From Roseomonas fluvialis (GTDB lineage: Bacteria; Pseudomonadota; Alphaproteobacteria; Acetobacterales; Acetobacteraceae): DNA of 64,000 bases. Shown one piece after another: positions 24,290 through 33,083 of the stretch (positions within the stretch are counted from its first letter, which is position 1; every line of letters starts with the position of its first letter). A program made the translations under genes and the position numbers. Location of the stretch: the NCBI RefSeq assembly GCF_022846615.1, contig NZ_AP025637.1, forward strand, positions 4,365,001 through 4,429,000. The letters are read 5' to 3'. The notes below the pieces were generated by a model. The model searched no databases and had not been told where the DNA came from. It saw only the letters and a program-made list of their open reading frames with translations.

Positions 24290-26475
24290 GGCACCGCGCC
24301 TTTCCTGCGTGGGCCTCGTTGCGCGCCGTGCAGGCGTCGGAACGCCTCGACGACCGCCGCGGCAAAGGCCGGGTCGTTGATGTTGTGCGGCAGTCGGATT
24401 AGCTGCCGGTTCGCGCTTGGGCGGAGCGTCGTCTCGATGGCGCGGAAAAGCGCGTTGCGCGCCACCGGATCGTGGAAGGCCTGGCCTGGCGCATCCAGCG
24501 CGGAGACGCCCCCCTCCGGCAGCAAGAAGCGGACCGGCCCTTCCATCAGGTTCAGCCGCTCGGCGATCCAGCGCCCCATCCTGGTGCATTCCTCCGCCGT
24601 CGTGCGCATCAGCGTGACCTGCGGATTGTGCTGGTAGAGGGTGCGGCCGTGGTATCGCTCGGGCACCGTCCCGGGCGCGCCGAAATTCACCATGTCGAGC
24701 GCCCCGACTGAGCCGATGTAGGGCATGCGCGTGCGGATCACGGCGCCGAAGCGGTCCTCGGTGCAGCCGAAGACGCCGCCCATCATCATGTCGGCGACCT
24801 CGGTGGTGGTCACGTCGATCACGCCGGCCACCCGGCGGTCGTCGATCAGCCGCTCCATAGACTGCCCGCCGGTGCCGGTGGCGTGGAAGACCAGGCAGTC
24901 CCAGTCCTCCTTGAGGGCGCCGGCGATCTGCTGCACGCAGCTCGTTGTGACGCCGAACATCGACACCGCCACCGCGGGCCGCAAGGACCGCGCGCGTCGT
25001 CCGGATCGGCGCGCCTGGACCATGCCGACCATGGCGTGGGCCGCGTTGCCGAGCACCTCCTCGGTGATGGTGTTGAGCCCCTGCACGTCAGCGACCGCGT
25101 GCATCATGGTAATGTCGGCCGTGCCGACATATTGGCGCACCTCGCCGCTCGCGACCGTCGAGACAATGAGCTTCGGCACGCCGATGGGAAGCGCGCGCAT
25201 GGCTGGCGCGACCATGGCGGTGCCGCCCGACCCACCGGCCGAGAGGATGCCCGCGATCCCGCCCTGCCGGGCGAGCCAGCGCGCGAAGGCGTCCGTCATG
25301 CCCGCGACCGCCGTGCCGCGGTCGCCGGTCAGCACCCCCGCCGCGCCGCGCGGATGGAAAGCGGCCACCTGGTGGGCCGGCACATCGGCGCCGGTGTGCC
25401 GACCGGTGGTCGACAGGTCGACCAGCCGCACGGGCACGCCCGCCTCGCGCAGGATGTCGCGCATGAAGCGCAACTCGTCGCCCTTGGTGTCGAGCGTGCC
25501 GACCACCAGCACGACCTCCGCGCCGGGTGCGGCCAACGGCCGGATGTCCAGCTGCGCGCCCTCGGCCGCGGCAGGCTGGACGGTCAGCAGCCTGGCGTTG
25601 CGCTCGATCGTGGCGACCGCGACCGGCTGCGACCAGCGCGTCGGCGGCACGGGGTTCGCCATGTAGATGCGGGTCGGACCGCCCTGCATCGGCGGCGCTG
25701 CCTCGGCACCGGCGGGGACGGTGGCCACGGCGGGCGTCTCCTCGTGGGCGTGGCGGCCCACGCCGAGCAGCCGCTGCTGGAGGTCGCGGTCGGCGGCAAG
25801 CTCGCGCGCCGGCGCCGCGCGGTTGATCCTGCCATTCACCATGATGGCAACGGTGTCGGCGATGGCGCAGGCAACGCCGATGTTCTGCTCGATCACCAGG
25901 ACGTCGATGTCGCCGTCCTCGGCCAGGCGGACCAGCATCTCCTCGACCTGGGCGACGATGACGGGCGCGAGACCCTCCGTCGGTTCGTCCATCACCAGCA
26001 GTTGCGGGTTCATCAGCAGCGCGCGGCTGATGGCGAGCATCTGCTGCTCGCCGCCCGACAGCTGCGCGCCGCTATTGCCGCGACGTTCGGCCAGGCGCGG
26101 GAAGGTCGCGTAGATGCGCTCGATCGACCAGGCGCCACCGGGCCGCGCGACAAGCTTCAGATGCTCGTCGACGGTGAGCGAGCGCCACAGCCGGCGCCCC
26201 TGCGGCACATAGCCTACGCCCAGGCGGGCAATCTCGGCCGGGTTGAGCCCGACGAGCGGCTTGCCTTTGAAGCTGATCGAACCCGATCCGATCGGCACCA
26301 GCCCCATGATCGCCTTGCACAGCGTGGTCTTGCCCATGCCGTTGCGGCCGACGACCGACAATGCCCCGCGCTCGAGCCGCAGGTCGACGCCCTGCAGCGC
26401 ATGGCTCGCGCCGTAGAATACATTGAGGCCGCGGATCTCCAGGGCCGCGGGGCCGGCGCGCTCAGCCATGGGCAT
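24286..26475 (-). CDS. Fusion of LivF-type ABC ATPase with Tm-1-like (UPF0261) domain
   Basis: A 729-residue fusion. Residues 10-245 are a branched-chain-amino-acid-type ABC ATPase with Walker [10 protein letters not shown] (43-51), signature LSGGEQQ (139-145) and Walker B LLVMDEP (159-165). Residues about 245-315 are a linker. Residues about 319-729 are a Tm-1-like/UPF0261 domain ([58 protein letters not shown]). The frame is continuous. It takes the LivF place directly after livG, overlapping it by 14 bp (ATG 26475; ATG 26469 also possible). The fusion ties an importer ATPase to a protein that may bind nucleotide and act on the imported compound. Confidence 0.9.
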   Translation of the reverse strand: MPMAERAGPAALEIRGLNVFYGASHALQGVDLRLERGALSVVGRNGMGKTTLCKAIMGLVPIGSGSISFKGKPLVGLNPAEIARLGVGYVPQGRRLWRSLTVDEHLKLVARPGGAWSIERIYATFPRLAERRGNSGAQLSGGEQQMLAISRALLMNPQLLVMDEPTEGLAPVIVAQVEEMLVRLAEDGDIDVLVIEQNIGVACAIADTVAIMVNGRINRAAPARELAADRDLQQRLLGVGRHAHEETPAVATVPAGAEAAPPMQGGPTRIYMANPVPPTRWSQPVAVATIERNARLLTVQPAAAEGAQLDIRPLAAPGAEVVLVVGTLDTKGDELRFMRDILREAGVPVRLVDLSTTGRHTGADVPAHQVAAFHPRGAAGVLTGDRGTAVAGMTDAFARWLARQGGIAGILSAGGSGGTAMVAPAMRALPIGVPKLIVSTVASGEVRQYVGTADITMMHAVADVQGLNTITEEVLGNAAHAMVGMVQARRSGRRARSLRPAVAVSMFGVTTSCVQQIAGALKEDWDCLVFHATGTGGQSMERLIDDRRVAGVIDVTTTEVADMMMGGVFGCTEDRFGAVIRTRMPYIGSVGALDMVNFGAPGTVPERYHGRTLYQHNPQVTLMRTTAEECTRMGRWIAERLNLMEGPVRFLLPEGGVSALDAPGQAFHDPVARNALFRAIETTLRPSANRQLIRLPHNINDPAFAAAVVEAFRRLHGAQRGPRRKGAVP

Positions 26476-27256
26476 GCGTCCCGTCGCCGAGATAGAGCTC
26501 CTGGACCTGTGGATCCTCCTCGATTTCGGCCGGCGTGCCTTCCTTGAAGACGCGGCCGTTGTGCATCATCGTCACCTTGGTCGCGACGCGCAGCGCCACG
26601 TCCATGTCATGCTCGATGATGATGAAGCCGATATGCGCGGGCAGGTTGCCCAGGATCGCGATAAGCTCCGCGCGTTCCGTCGGCGACAGGCCGGCCGCCG
26701 GTTCGTCGAGCAGGATGAGGCGCGGCGCGCCGGCGAGCGCGAGCGCGATCTCGAGCTGCCGCTGCTGGCCGTAGCTGAGTTCGCTCACCAGGCGTTTGCG
26801 TGCCGCCGTCAGATGCACCGCCTCGACCAGTTCCTCGGCGCGCGCCACGAGCGGGTCGCCGCTGCGCGGACGCAGCAGCGAAAAGCGGTAGCGGTTCACG
26901 CCGCGGCAGGCGAGGTAGACATTGTCCGCCACGCTCAGCCCGCCGAACAGCAGCGAGATCTGATAAGTTCGCCGCAGGCCACGGCGGATGCGCTCATGGG
27001 CGGGAAAGCCGGTGACATCCTCACCGAACAGCCGGATCGTTCCCGAGGTCGGCAGGAAACCTCCGGTGACGCAGTTGAACAAAGTGGTCTTGCCCGCACC
27101 GTTCGACCCGAGAACGGCCCGCCGTTCGCCGGGTGCGACGGTCATCGTCACGTCGGAAATCGCGGCAAGCGCGCCGAACATCTTGGTGACGCCGCGGAGT
27201 TCCAGGGCGCTGCCCGATGTCACCGCGCCCAGGCGGTCGGCGGCGGCGGCGCTCAT
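26462..27256 (-). CDS. ABC transporter ATP-binding protein, LivG-type
   Basis: A 264-residue ATPase of the branched-chain amino acid/urea/aromatic importer family. Walker A is GSNGAGKTT, the signature is LSYGQQRQ and Walker B is LILLDEP. It has the LivG-type C-terminal extension ending EVQELYLG-like (here QVQELYLGDG). The ATG at 27256 overlaps the livM stop as ATGA. It partners the LivF half of the next gene and the LivHM permeases. Family call firm; HAAT transporters of this type import amino acids, urea, short amides or aromatic acids, so the ligand is open. Confidence 0.94.
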   Translation of the reverse strand: MSAAAADRLGAVTSGSALELRGVTKMFGALAAISDVTMTVAPGERRAVLGSNGAGKTTLFNCVTGGFLPTSGTIRLFGEDVTGFPAHERIRRGLRRTYQISLLFGGLSVADNVYLACRGVNRYRFSLLRPRSGDPLVARAEELVEAVHLTAARKRLVSELSYGQQRQLEIALALAGAPRLILLDEPAAGLSPTERAELIAILGNLPAHIGFIIIEHDMDVALRVATKVTMMHNGRVFKEGTPAEIEEDPQVQELYLGDGTHAHG

Positions 27257-28326
27257 GGCCGCCCCTCCGCGAGCGCCTTGCCGGTCAGGGGGTCGACCGC
27301 GCTGCGCCGACGGGCGCGCCAGCGCTCCCACAGGCCCAGCGCGCCATCCGGCGAGAAGAACACGACCGCCAGGAAGCCGATGCCGATCACCAGCTTGAAG
27401 CGTTCGTTCGAGAGCCCGAAGGCGGAGAGAATGTCCGGGCTGAAAGTCGACAGCAGGACGAAGATGAAGGCGCCGATGAAAGCGCCGATCGGCCGGCGGA
27501 TGCCGCCGACCACGGCGATGATCAGGATATCGATGACCGCCGAAATGCCCCCGGAGAAGGGGGCGACCTGTGCGGTCTGCCACACCAGAAGGATGCCGCC
27601 GATCGATGCGATCACCCCGGCAAACGCATAGGCCGCGATGCGATGCGCCGTGACATTGAAGCCGAGCGACGCCATGCGGCGCGGATTGTCGCGCACGCCC
27701 TGCAGCGCCAGGCCGAAGGGCGACCGCGACACGTAGACCACCGCCGCGTAGCAGAGCACCGCACCGGCCAGCGAGAGGTAATAGAAAGCTGTCGGCTGGC
27801 GCCAATCGATCCCGAACAGCCGCGGTGGGACCACCAGGTTGAAGCCGCTGTAGCCGTTGAAGATGCCGTAGTTCTGCCGGGTGAAATAGAAGAAGGCGCT
27901 GGCGATCGCGAGGGTGATCATGATCGTGTAGATGCCCTCGGTCCGCACCGCCAGGGCGCCGACCAGGGTCGCGAAGGCGGTGGCGATGAGGATGGCGAGC
28001 GGCAGGTAGAGCCACCAGGCCAGGCCGAGGCTGATCTGCTCGACGCCCGAGGACCCCAGGATCGCCACGACGTAGCCGGCGAGCACCGCCACGGTCATCT
28101 GGATCAGGCTGACCATGCCGCCATAGCCGGCCAGAAACATCAGCGAGAGCGCGATGATGCCGAGACAGAAGGACCAGCCGAAGACCTGGAACAGCCAGAA
28201 ATTGCCGGCGACGAGCGGCATGAACAGCAGCACGAAGCCGGCGGCCCAGACGCCGCCGGGCACGCGGGAGAACACGCCGAATTCGGCGCCGGGCTGCATG
28301 GCCGGTCTGCGGGGCGCGTCGGTCAT
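27253..28326 (-). CDS. ABC transporter permease, LivM-type
   Basis: A 357-residue inner-membrane permease with about 9-10 hydrophobic helices. It has the LivM landmarks GYGGMVSLIQM, GIYTIMITLAIA and the coupling-helix region ALQGVRDNPRRMASLGFN. The GGISAVIDILIIAVVGG and GAFIGAFIF segments follow. The ATG at 28326 overlaps the livH stop. It forms the translocation pore with LivH. Confidence 0.94.
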   Translation of the reverse strand: MTDAPRRPAMQPGAEFGVFSRVPGGVWAAGFVLLFMPLVAGNFWLFQVFGWSFCLGIIALSLMFLAGYGGMVSLIQMTVAVLAGYVVAILGSSGVEQISLGLAWWLYLPLAILIATAFATLVGALAVRTEGIYTIMITLAIASAFFYFTRQNYGIFNGYSGFNLVVPPRLFGIDWRQPTAFYYLSLAGAVLCYAAVVYVSRSPFGLALQGVRDNPRRMASLGFNVTAHRIAAYAFAGVIASIGGILLVWQTAQVAPFSGGISAVIDILIIAVVGGIRRPIGAFIGAFIFVLLSTFSPDILSAFGLSNERFKLVIGIGFLAVVFFSPDGALGLWERWRARRRSAVDPLTGKALAEGRP

Positions 28327-29336
28327 CGCCCGGCCCCGAGCAGGCCCTGCGGCCGGAAGGCGAGCACCACCGCCATGATCAGGAAGGTGAACACGACCGA
28401 ATAGGTCGGCGCGTAGACCAGGCCGATCTGTTCGACCAGACCGATGATCAGGGCGCCGATCGCCGCACCCGGGATCGATCCCATGCCGCCGACGATCACC
28501 ACGACAAGGCTTGCAAGGAGAAACCGCGTATCCTCGCCCGGCGACAGCGACTGAAAGGTGCCGCCGACCATGCCGGCGATTCCCGCCAGGCCCGCCCCGA
28601 AGCCGAAGACCGCCAAGAATACGTAGTTGATTCGCACGCCCGAGGCGGTGAGCATCTCGCGGTCGTCGACGCCCGCACGGATCAGCATGCCGAGCCGCGT
28701 CCGGTTCAGCACGATCCACATGCCGACACCAATGACGATCGCGGCGACCAGGATGGCGATTCGCACCTGCGGGAAGCGCATGTAGATCGCCTCCCCGTTG
28801 CGCCCCACCCCGGCGACGATCGGCAGGGTGGCCGGGCCCGACAGCCAGTCGGGCGACTGGATCGTGTAGGACTGCCCGCCCCAGATCCACAGCATGACAT
28901 CGGCAAGCACCACCGAAAGGCCGATCGTCACCATGGTCTGGCGCAGTTCCTCGCCCTGCATGCGGCGGAACACCTGGTGCTGCATCAGCAGGCCGAGCAG
29001 TGCGACCAGGATGAACACCGCGGGAAAGGTCAGCAGCCACTGGTCGGTGGCGGTCGAGATCGTGTAGCCGAGATACCCGCCGAGCAGGTACAGCGAGCCG
29101 TGCGCGAGATTCACGTTGCGCATCAGCCCGAAGATCAGCGTGAAGCCCGACGCGACCAGGAAATACAGCGCGCCAAGCGTCAGCCCGCCGAAGATGGCGT
29201 TGAGGAACACACGCTTGCGGCCGAGCGCTTCCTCGAGCCCTGGGCTCCAGGGGGCCAGGATCAGCCAGAGGAACACGGCGGCCAGCACCGCGATGACGAG
29301 CGACCAGAAAGGGTTGCGGCGCGCGAACTCGGTCAT
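28323..29336 (-). CDS. ABC transporter permease, LivH-type
   Basis: A 337-residue inner-membrane permease. An N-terminal helix (WSLVIAVLAAVFLWLILA) precedes the LivH core (GALYFLVASGFTLIFGLMRNVNLAHG). The coupling region is RAGVDDREMLTASGVRINYVF. The GGMGSIPGAAIGALIIG motif lies near the C-terminus. The ATG at 29336 starts the open segment matching the family. It lies 115 bp after livK, the largest gap within the transporter part. Confidence 0.94.
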   Translation of the reverse strand: MTEFARRNPFWSLVIAVLAAVFLWLILAPWSPGLEEALGRKRVFLNAIFGGLTLGALYFLVASGFTLIFGLMRNVNLAHGSLYLLGGYLGYTISTATDQWLLTFPAVFILVALLGLLMQHQVFRRMQGEELRQTMVTIGLSVVLADVMLWIWGGQSYTIQSPDWLSGPATLPIVAGVGRNGEAIYMRFPQVRIAILVAAIVIGVGMWIVLNRTRLGMLIRAGVDDREMLTASGVRINYVFLAVFGFGAGLAGIAGMVGGTFQSLSPGEDTRFLLASLVVVIVGGMGSIPGAAIGALIIGLVEQIGLVYAPTYSVVFTFLIMAVVLAFRPQGLLGAGR

Positions 29337-29451
29337 GTGTGCTCGATCGGAGGGCGCAGGTCGACGCGAAGGGCGGCTGCCCGGAAGCGCCGGCGCCATG
29401 GCACCGTCGCCTCCGGTTGCGTCGCCGCCATGCGTGCGGTGCCGCTTCTGG

Positions 29452-30723
29452 TCAGCCGCGGGCGAGTGCCGCGCAGTCGCTCGGCGTGGTGCGCGACGGC
29501 AGGCCCATGGCACGGAACTGCGCCGCCGACATGCCCAGGGTCTGGGTCACGCCGTCGGTCTTGCCGACCATCTTGTTGACCAGCGTGCCGCCGGGGCCTT
29601 CCGCGACCTCGTTCACGAAGACCGTGCCGGTGGCCTGGCGGTTCTCGTTGAGCGTGATCTCGCCCAGTGGGGAGGCCAGCTTCAGCGCCGAGAGCGCCGC
29701 GCGGAACTTGGTCTGGCCGTCGCTGAGGTCGCCATTCACCGCGTTCAGCCCGGCGATCGCGGCCAGGGTGGCGATGTGGTAGCCGACGCCGAACAGCGAG
29801 GGGCTGGCCAGGCGCTGCGCTGCCGGGAACCCTTCCTGGTAGGCGCGGACATAGTTGCGCCAGGCCGGATCGGGATTGTCGTCGGCGATCGGGCCGGAGG
29901 TCAGCGCGCCGATCAGCGCGTTCCGCGCCCGCCCGCGCGACGTCAGCACCGTCTGGTCGGCCATGATCGACCCGCCGATGATCTTGGTGCCCGCGCCGGC
30001 CTGCTGCCACTGGTTGAGGAAGTTGATCGAATCCGTACCGCCAAGGCCGAGGTAGATGGCGTCGACATTGTCGGGCAGCTGGGCGATCACGCCGCCGAAA
30101 TCGGTGGCGCCCAGCGGCACCCAGAAGCGCTGCACGATGTTGCCGCCGGCGCGGCAGTAATCCACCGCGAAGCCGAGAAAGTTCGTGTAGCCGAAGGAAT
30201 AGTCGGCCGCGACGGAGGCGATGCGCCGGTAGTTCCGGTTCCGCAGGGCGAAGGTGCCGAGCCCCGCACCCCACTGCGCGCCATCCAGGTTGAAGCGGAA
30301 GAAATTCGGCGCGGGATCGACCCAGGTGGTCTCCAACGCACCGGAAATGCCGTTGATGACAGTCTTGTTCGGAATGGTCTTGGCATAGTCGCGCATGGCG
30401 ATGCCTTCGGAGCCCGACAGGGGTCCGATGATGAAGTCGACCTGGTCCTGCTCGATCAGCTTGCGCGCCTGGCGCACCGCCGTGTCAGGGCGAGTGTCGG
30501 ACGGTGCGACGATGGTCTCGACGCGCCGTCCGCCGGCCGTGTTCCCCGCCTGCCGTAGTGCGAGTTCGACATTGCGGACACCGTCCGCGCCGCCGGCGGC
30601 GAAGGCGCCTTCGAGTGCGACGAGGATGCCGATCTTGATCGGCGGTTGCGCCTGCGCCGAAGCGTTGGTCGCCACCGCGGCTGCGCCGGCGGCGCCCAGA
30701 ACCGCTCTCCTGCTCCAATCCAT
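29452..30723 (-). CDS. ABC transporter substrate-binding protein, LivK-type
   Basis: A 423-residue periplasmic binding protein of the type I (LivJ/AmiC-like) fold. A Tat-like signal peptide begins MDWSRRAVLGAAGAAAVA and ends near NASAQ. The mature protein starts IKIGILVALEGAFAAGG, followed by VDFIIGPLSGSEGIA and AIYLGLGGTDSINFL. A purine-rich ribosome site (GGGAGAAGACGG) precedes the ATG at 30723. It is the first gene of the 18-gene leftward unit that reaches 10549, so its ligand is probably the substrate of the whole pathway. The ligand cannot be read from sequence. Confidence 0.93.
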   Translation of the reverse strand: MDWSRRAVLGAAGAAAVATNASAQAQPPIKIGILVALEGAFAAGGADGVRNVELALRQAGNTAGGRRVETIVAPSDTRPDTAVRQARKLIEQDQVDFIIGPLSGSEGIAMRDYAKTIPNKTVINGISGALETTWVDPAPNFFRFNLDGAQWGAGLGTFALRNRNYRRIASVAADYSFGYTNFLGFAVDYCRAGGNIVQRFWVPLGATDFGGVIAQLPDNVDAIYLGLGGTDSINFLNQWQQAGAGTKIIGGSIMADQTVLTSRGRARNALIGALTSGPIADDNPDPAWRNYVRAYQEGFPAAQRLASPSLFGVGYHIATLAAIAGLNAVNGDLSDGQTKFRAALSALKLASPLGEITLNENRQATGTVFVNEVAEGPGGTLVNKMVGKTDGVTQTLGMSAAQFRAMGLPSRTTPSDCAALARG

Positions 30724-30910
30724 CCGTCTTCTCCCTGAATGCCCGCTGTTGTTGCGCGCTATTGTTAAGTGAACCGAGATATTTCGCGCCTTGACCGGCA
30801 CCCTGCAGGAGGAAGAGTCCGCCTGCCGGTTGCGGCCAGCCGCATTGGTTCATTGCCATTACTCGACCGCGCGGATTGTTCTGCGTCAAGGCCGGAATGC
30901 GCTGGGCTCG
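30724..30910 (-). promoter_or_regulatory. Leader region upstream of livK operon
   Basis: About 187 bp between the nikR remnant and livK, where the promoter of the long leftward operon should lie. It is less GC-rich just upstream of livK (ATATCTCGGTTCACTTAACAA on the minus strand), as promoters often are. I found no confident -35/-10 pair or operator. Confidence 0.35.
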
Positions 30911-31298
30911 TCATTGCAGGTGTTGGCCGCGCAACATGCGGCCGCGTGGTGCACCGGGTTCTTCTCGCGCGGGGCCGGCGCGGAAGCGGCACGCGCGGGT
31001 GCGTGGCGCCTCGCCGCAGCATCCACCTTCGGGCTGGTGTCGTGGTCGCGATGCGTGTGCAGCGTGGCGGCGCCCGGCGCGCAGTGTTCCTGCTCCGCCT
31101 GAATCAGCCACCGCCCAAGGTCGCGCGGGCGATGGGCATGGATGCGGGGCATCACGGCCAGACGGGGCGCACCGGGCACTTGTCTGCGCCGGCATCGCGC
31201 AGCAGGTCGCGGATCGCCCCCGATCGGTTCGCGCAGCCGCACACCTGCATGACGGCGTCGAGCCCGCCGGCGGCCTCGTCCCCAAGGGTGATCGTCAT
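30911..31298 (-). pseudogene. nikR: nikR remnant (nickel-responsive ribbon-helix-helix regulator), frameshifted
   Basis: Minus-strand reading from the ATG at 31298 gives MTITLGDEAAGGLDAVM and CANRSGAIRDLLRDAG, matching the ribbon-helix-helix DNA-binding domain of NikR. The frame then stops at VWP*. A second frame continues with VMPRIHAHRPRDLGRWL and ATLHTHRDHD, matching the nickel-binding domain with its HxH pair. A third frame gives GEAPRTRAC and PGAPRGRML, resembling the RGVRHG C-terminal region, then a stop at 30911. Two frameshifts are needed to restore a full-length protein. It faces nikA, with a NikR operator between them. Sequencing error is the alternative to decay. Confidence 0.75.
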
Positions 31299-31455
31299 CA
31301 GGTGCGTGATGTTCGCCGTCCGGAGCGACACGGGCGCCGTGTTCGTTTGCCATGGCTCGCTTCAATTTGCTTTCGCGCGCGTCTTCGTCCGAACCGCGGT
31401 TCTCATCCGACCGGGATCTGCTCTGGCCACAGGCAGGCCGCCGCGGCAGCACCGC

Positions 31456-31483
31456 GTATGCGCTTTGTTGGACTTTGTCATAC
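31456..31483 (+). promoter_or_regulatory. NikR operator upstream of nikA
   Basis: GTATGC-N16-TCATAC matches the NikR operator consensus GTATGA-N16-TCATAC at 11 of 12 positions with exact spacing. It ends 36 bp before the nikA ATG and overlaps a possible promoter (TTGGAC at 31468, TAGGCT at 31491, 17-bp spacer). Nickel-loaded NikR would be expected to block transcription of nikABC. Confidence 0.85.
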
Positions 31484-31519
31484 CACCGGCTAGGCTGGGG
31501 CACCCTTTCGGAGCCCGCC

Positions 31520-33073
31520 ATGATCCCGCGCCGCACGCTCGCCCTGCTGCTTGCGCTGCTGTGCGCCACGCCTGCCCTAGGCCAGCAGCGCGGCGGCACC
31601 GCCGTGATCGCGGTCGCGGGCGACCCGGGCCACCTCAACCCCGCCATCTCCACCGCCGGGCCGTTGCACGCCGTGGCCGGTTCGCTGTTCAACGGGCTGG
31701 TGGCGCTGGACGAAGTGGGCGGGCCCGTGCCCGACCTCGCGGAATCCTGGCAGGTCGCGCCGGATGGCCTGACCGCCACGTTCCGACTGCGCGACGGTGT
31801 GCGGTGGCACGATGGCCGCCCGTTCACGTCGGAGGACGTGAAGGTCAGCTTCGAACAGCTGCTGCTGCGCTTCCATGCGCGCGCTCGTGCCGGCCTCGCC
31901 CCGGCGGTCGCGGCGATCGAGACACCCGATTCGCGCACCGTGGTGTTCCGACTGCACCGCCCGCATCCCGCGCTGCTGCGCCAGCTCGACGTGACGGAGG
32001 CGCCGATCCTGCCCGCGCATCTCTTCGCTGGTACGGATCCGAATACCAATCCCGCCAACCAGCGCCCCATCGGCACCGGCCCGTTCCGGTTCGACAGCTG
32101 GCGGCGCGACGACCAGGTGGTACTGACCCGCAACCCTGACTATTTCCGCGCCGAACTGCCGCGGCTCGACCGCGTCGTGTTCCGCATCATCCCCGACGCC
32201 AATACACAGGTGAATGCGCTGCTGGCCGGTGAGGTGGACATGCTCGCCCGTGTCAGCCCACCCGATGTGGCGCGTCTGCGCGGCCGCGGCGTAACCTTCG
32301 CGGAGATGCGTTCCGCCCCCGGCGGGTCCAACTGCATCATGACGCTCGGCTTCAATCTCGACCGCCCTGCAACCGGCACATTGGCACTGCGCGAAGCCTT
32401 CGCGCTCGGTCTCGATCGTGCGCAGATGCTGGAGCGCGTGGTTTTCGGCCAAGGCCGCGTGGCGGAAGCGCCGATCGCCTCGGGCATCGGATGGGCACAT
32501 GCGCCGGGCGGGCTGTCAGGCTGGCGGCAGGACGTGGCGGAGGCGAACCGGCGGCTGGATGCGGCGGGCCTCGTGCGCGGTGCGGATGGTGTGCGCGTCA
32601 GCCTCGACATCGTGCATTTTCCTGCCTTCGCACGATGGTCGGAGATCCTGCGCCAGCAGCTTGCCCCGCTCGGCGTCGCGCTGCGCCCGCGGATGATGGA
32701 CCCGGCCGCACTCTCGCAGGCCGTCTTCACGCGGCGCGACTTCGACCTGACGCTGATTTCCTACTGCAACGGCACCGATCCCGAGATCGGCGTGCGGCGC
32801 ATGGTGCATTCCGCGGCAGTGGGGAACGTGCCCTTCTCGAATGCGGCCGGCTATCGCAACGCGGAGGTGGACGCGCTGTTCGACCGCGCGGCGTCCCTGC
32901 AGGACGATGCCGCGCGCGGCGAGGCCTACCGCGCGGCGCAGGCGGTCCTGGCACGCGACCTGCCGTATTGGTGGCTGGTCGAGACCGACTTCACCGCCGC
33001 CTGGCGCGACGACTTCGCCGATTTCGCGCCCTGGTCGGGCCAGGTGGCGGAACGCGCCTGGCGCCGGCGCTGA
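31520..33073 (+). CDS. nikA: Nickel-type ABC transporter substrate-binding protein (SBP family 5, NikA-like)
   Basis: A 517-residue periplasmic binding protein of the dipeptide/nickel family. The signal peptide is MIPRRTLALLLALLCATPALGQ. Landmarks are GDPGHLNPAIS, WQVAPDGLTATFRLRDGVRWHDG and GTGPFRFDSW. The ATG at 31520 begins the signal peptide; a longer open frame upstream crosses the operator and is rejected. The nickel assignment rests on the NikR-type operator 36 bp upstream and the facing nikR remnant, since the protein alone could equally bind peptides. It is followed by two permease genes. Confidence 0.82.
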   Translation: MIPRRTLALLLALLCATPALGQQRGGTAVIAVAGDPGHLNPAISTAGPLHAVAGSLFNGLVALDEVGGPVPDLAESWQVAPDGLTATFRLRDGVRWHDGRPFTSEDVKVSFEQLLLRFHARARAGLAPAVAAIETPDSRTVVFRLHRPHPALLRQLDVTEAPILPAHLFAGTDPNTNPANQRPIGTGPFRFDSWRRDDQVVLTRNPDYFRAELPRLDRVVFRIIPDANTQVNALLAGEVDMLARVSPPDVARLRGRGVTFAEMRSAPGGSNCIMTLGFNLDRPATGTLALREAFALGLDRAQMLERVVFGQGRVAEAPIASGIGWAHAPGGLSGWRQDVAEANRRLDAAGLVRGADGVRVSLDIVHFPAFARWSEILRQQLAPLGVALRPRMMDPAALSQAVFTRRDFDLTLISYCNGTDPEIGVRRMVHSAAVGNVPFSNAAGYRNAEVDALFDRAASLQDDAARGEAYRAAQAVLARDLPYWWLVETDFTAAWRDDFADFAPWSGQVAERAWRRR

Positions 33074-33083
33074 GGCGCGCCGC

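Noticed and set aside
20999..24637. A 1212-codon open frame on the plus strand
   Set aside because: It is the antisense of the flotillin repeats and neighbours. High GC and repeat-driven codons keep the frame open; its protein matches no family.
30886..32133. A 415-codon minus-strand frame crossing nikR and nikA
   Set aside because: Most of it is antisense of nikA. Only the piece near 31050-31170 is real, as part of the frameshifted nikR.
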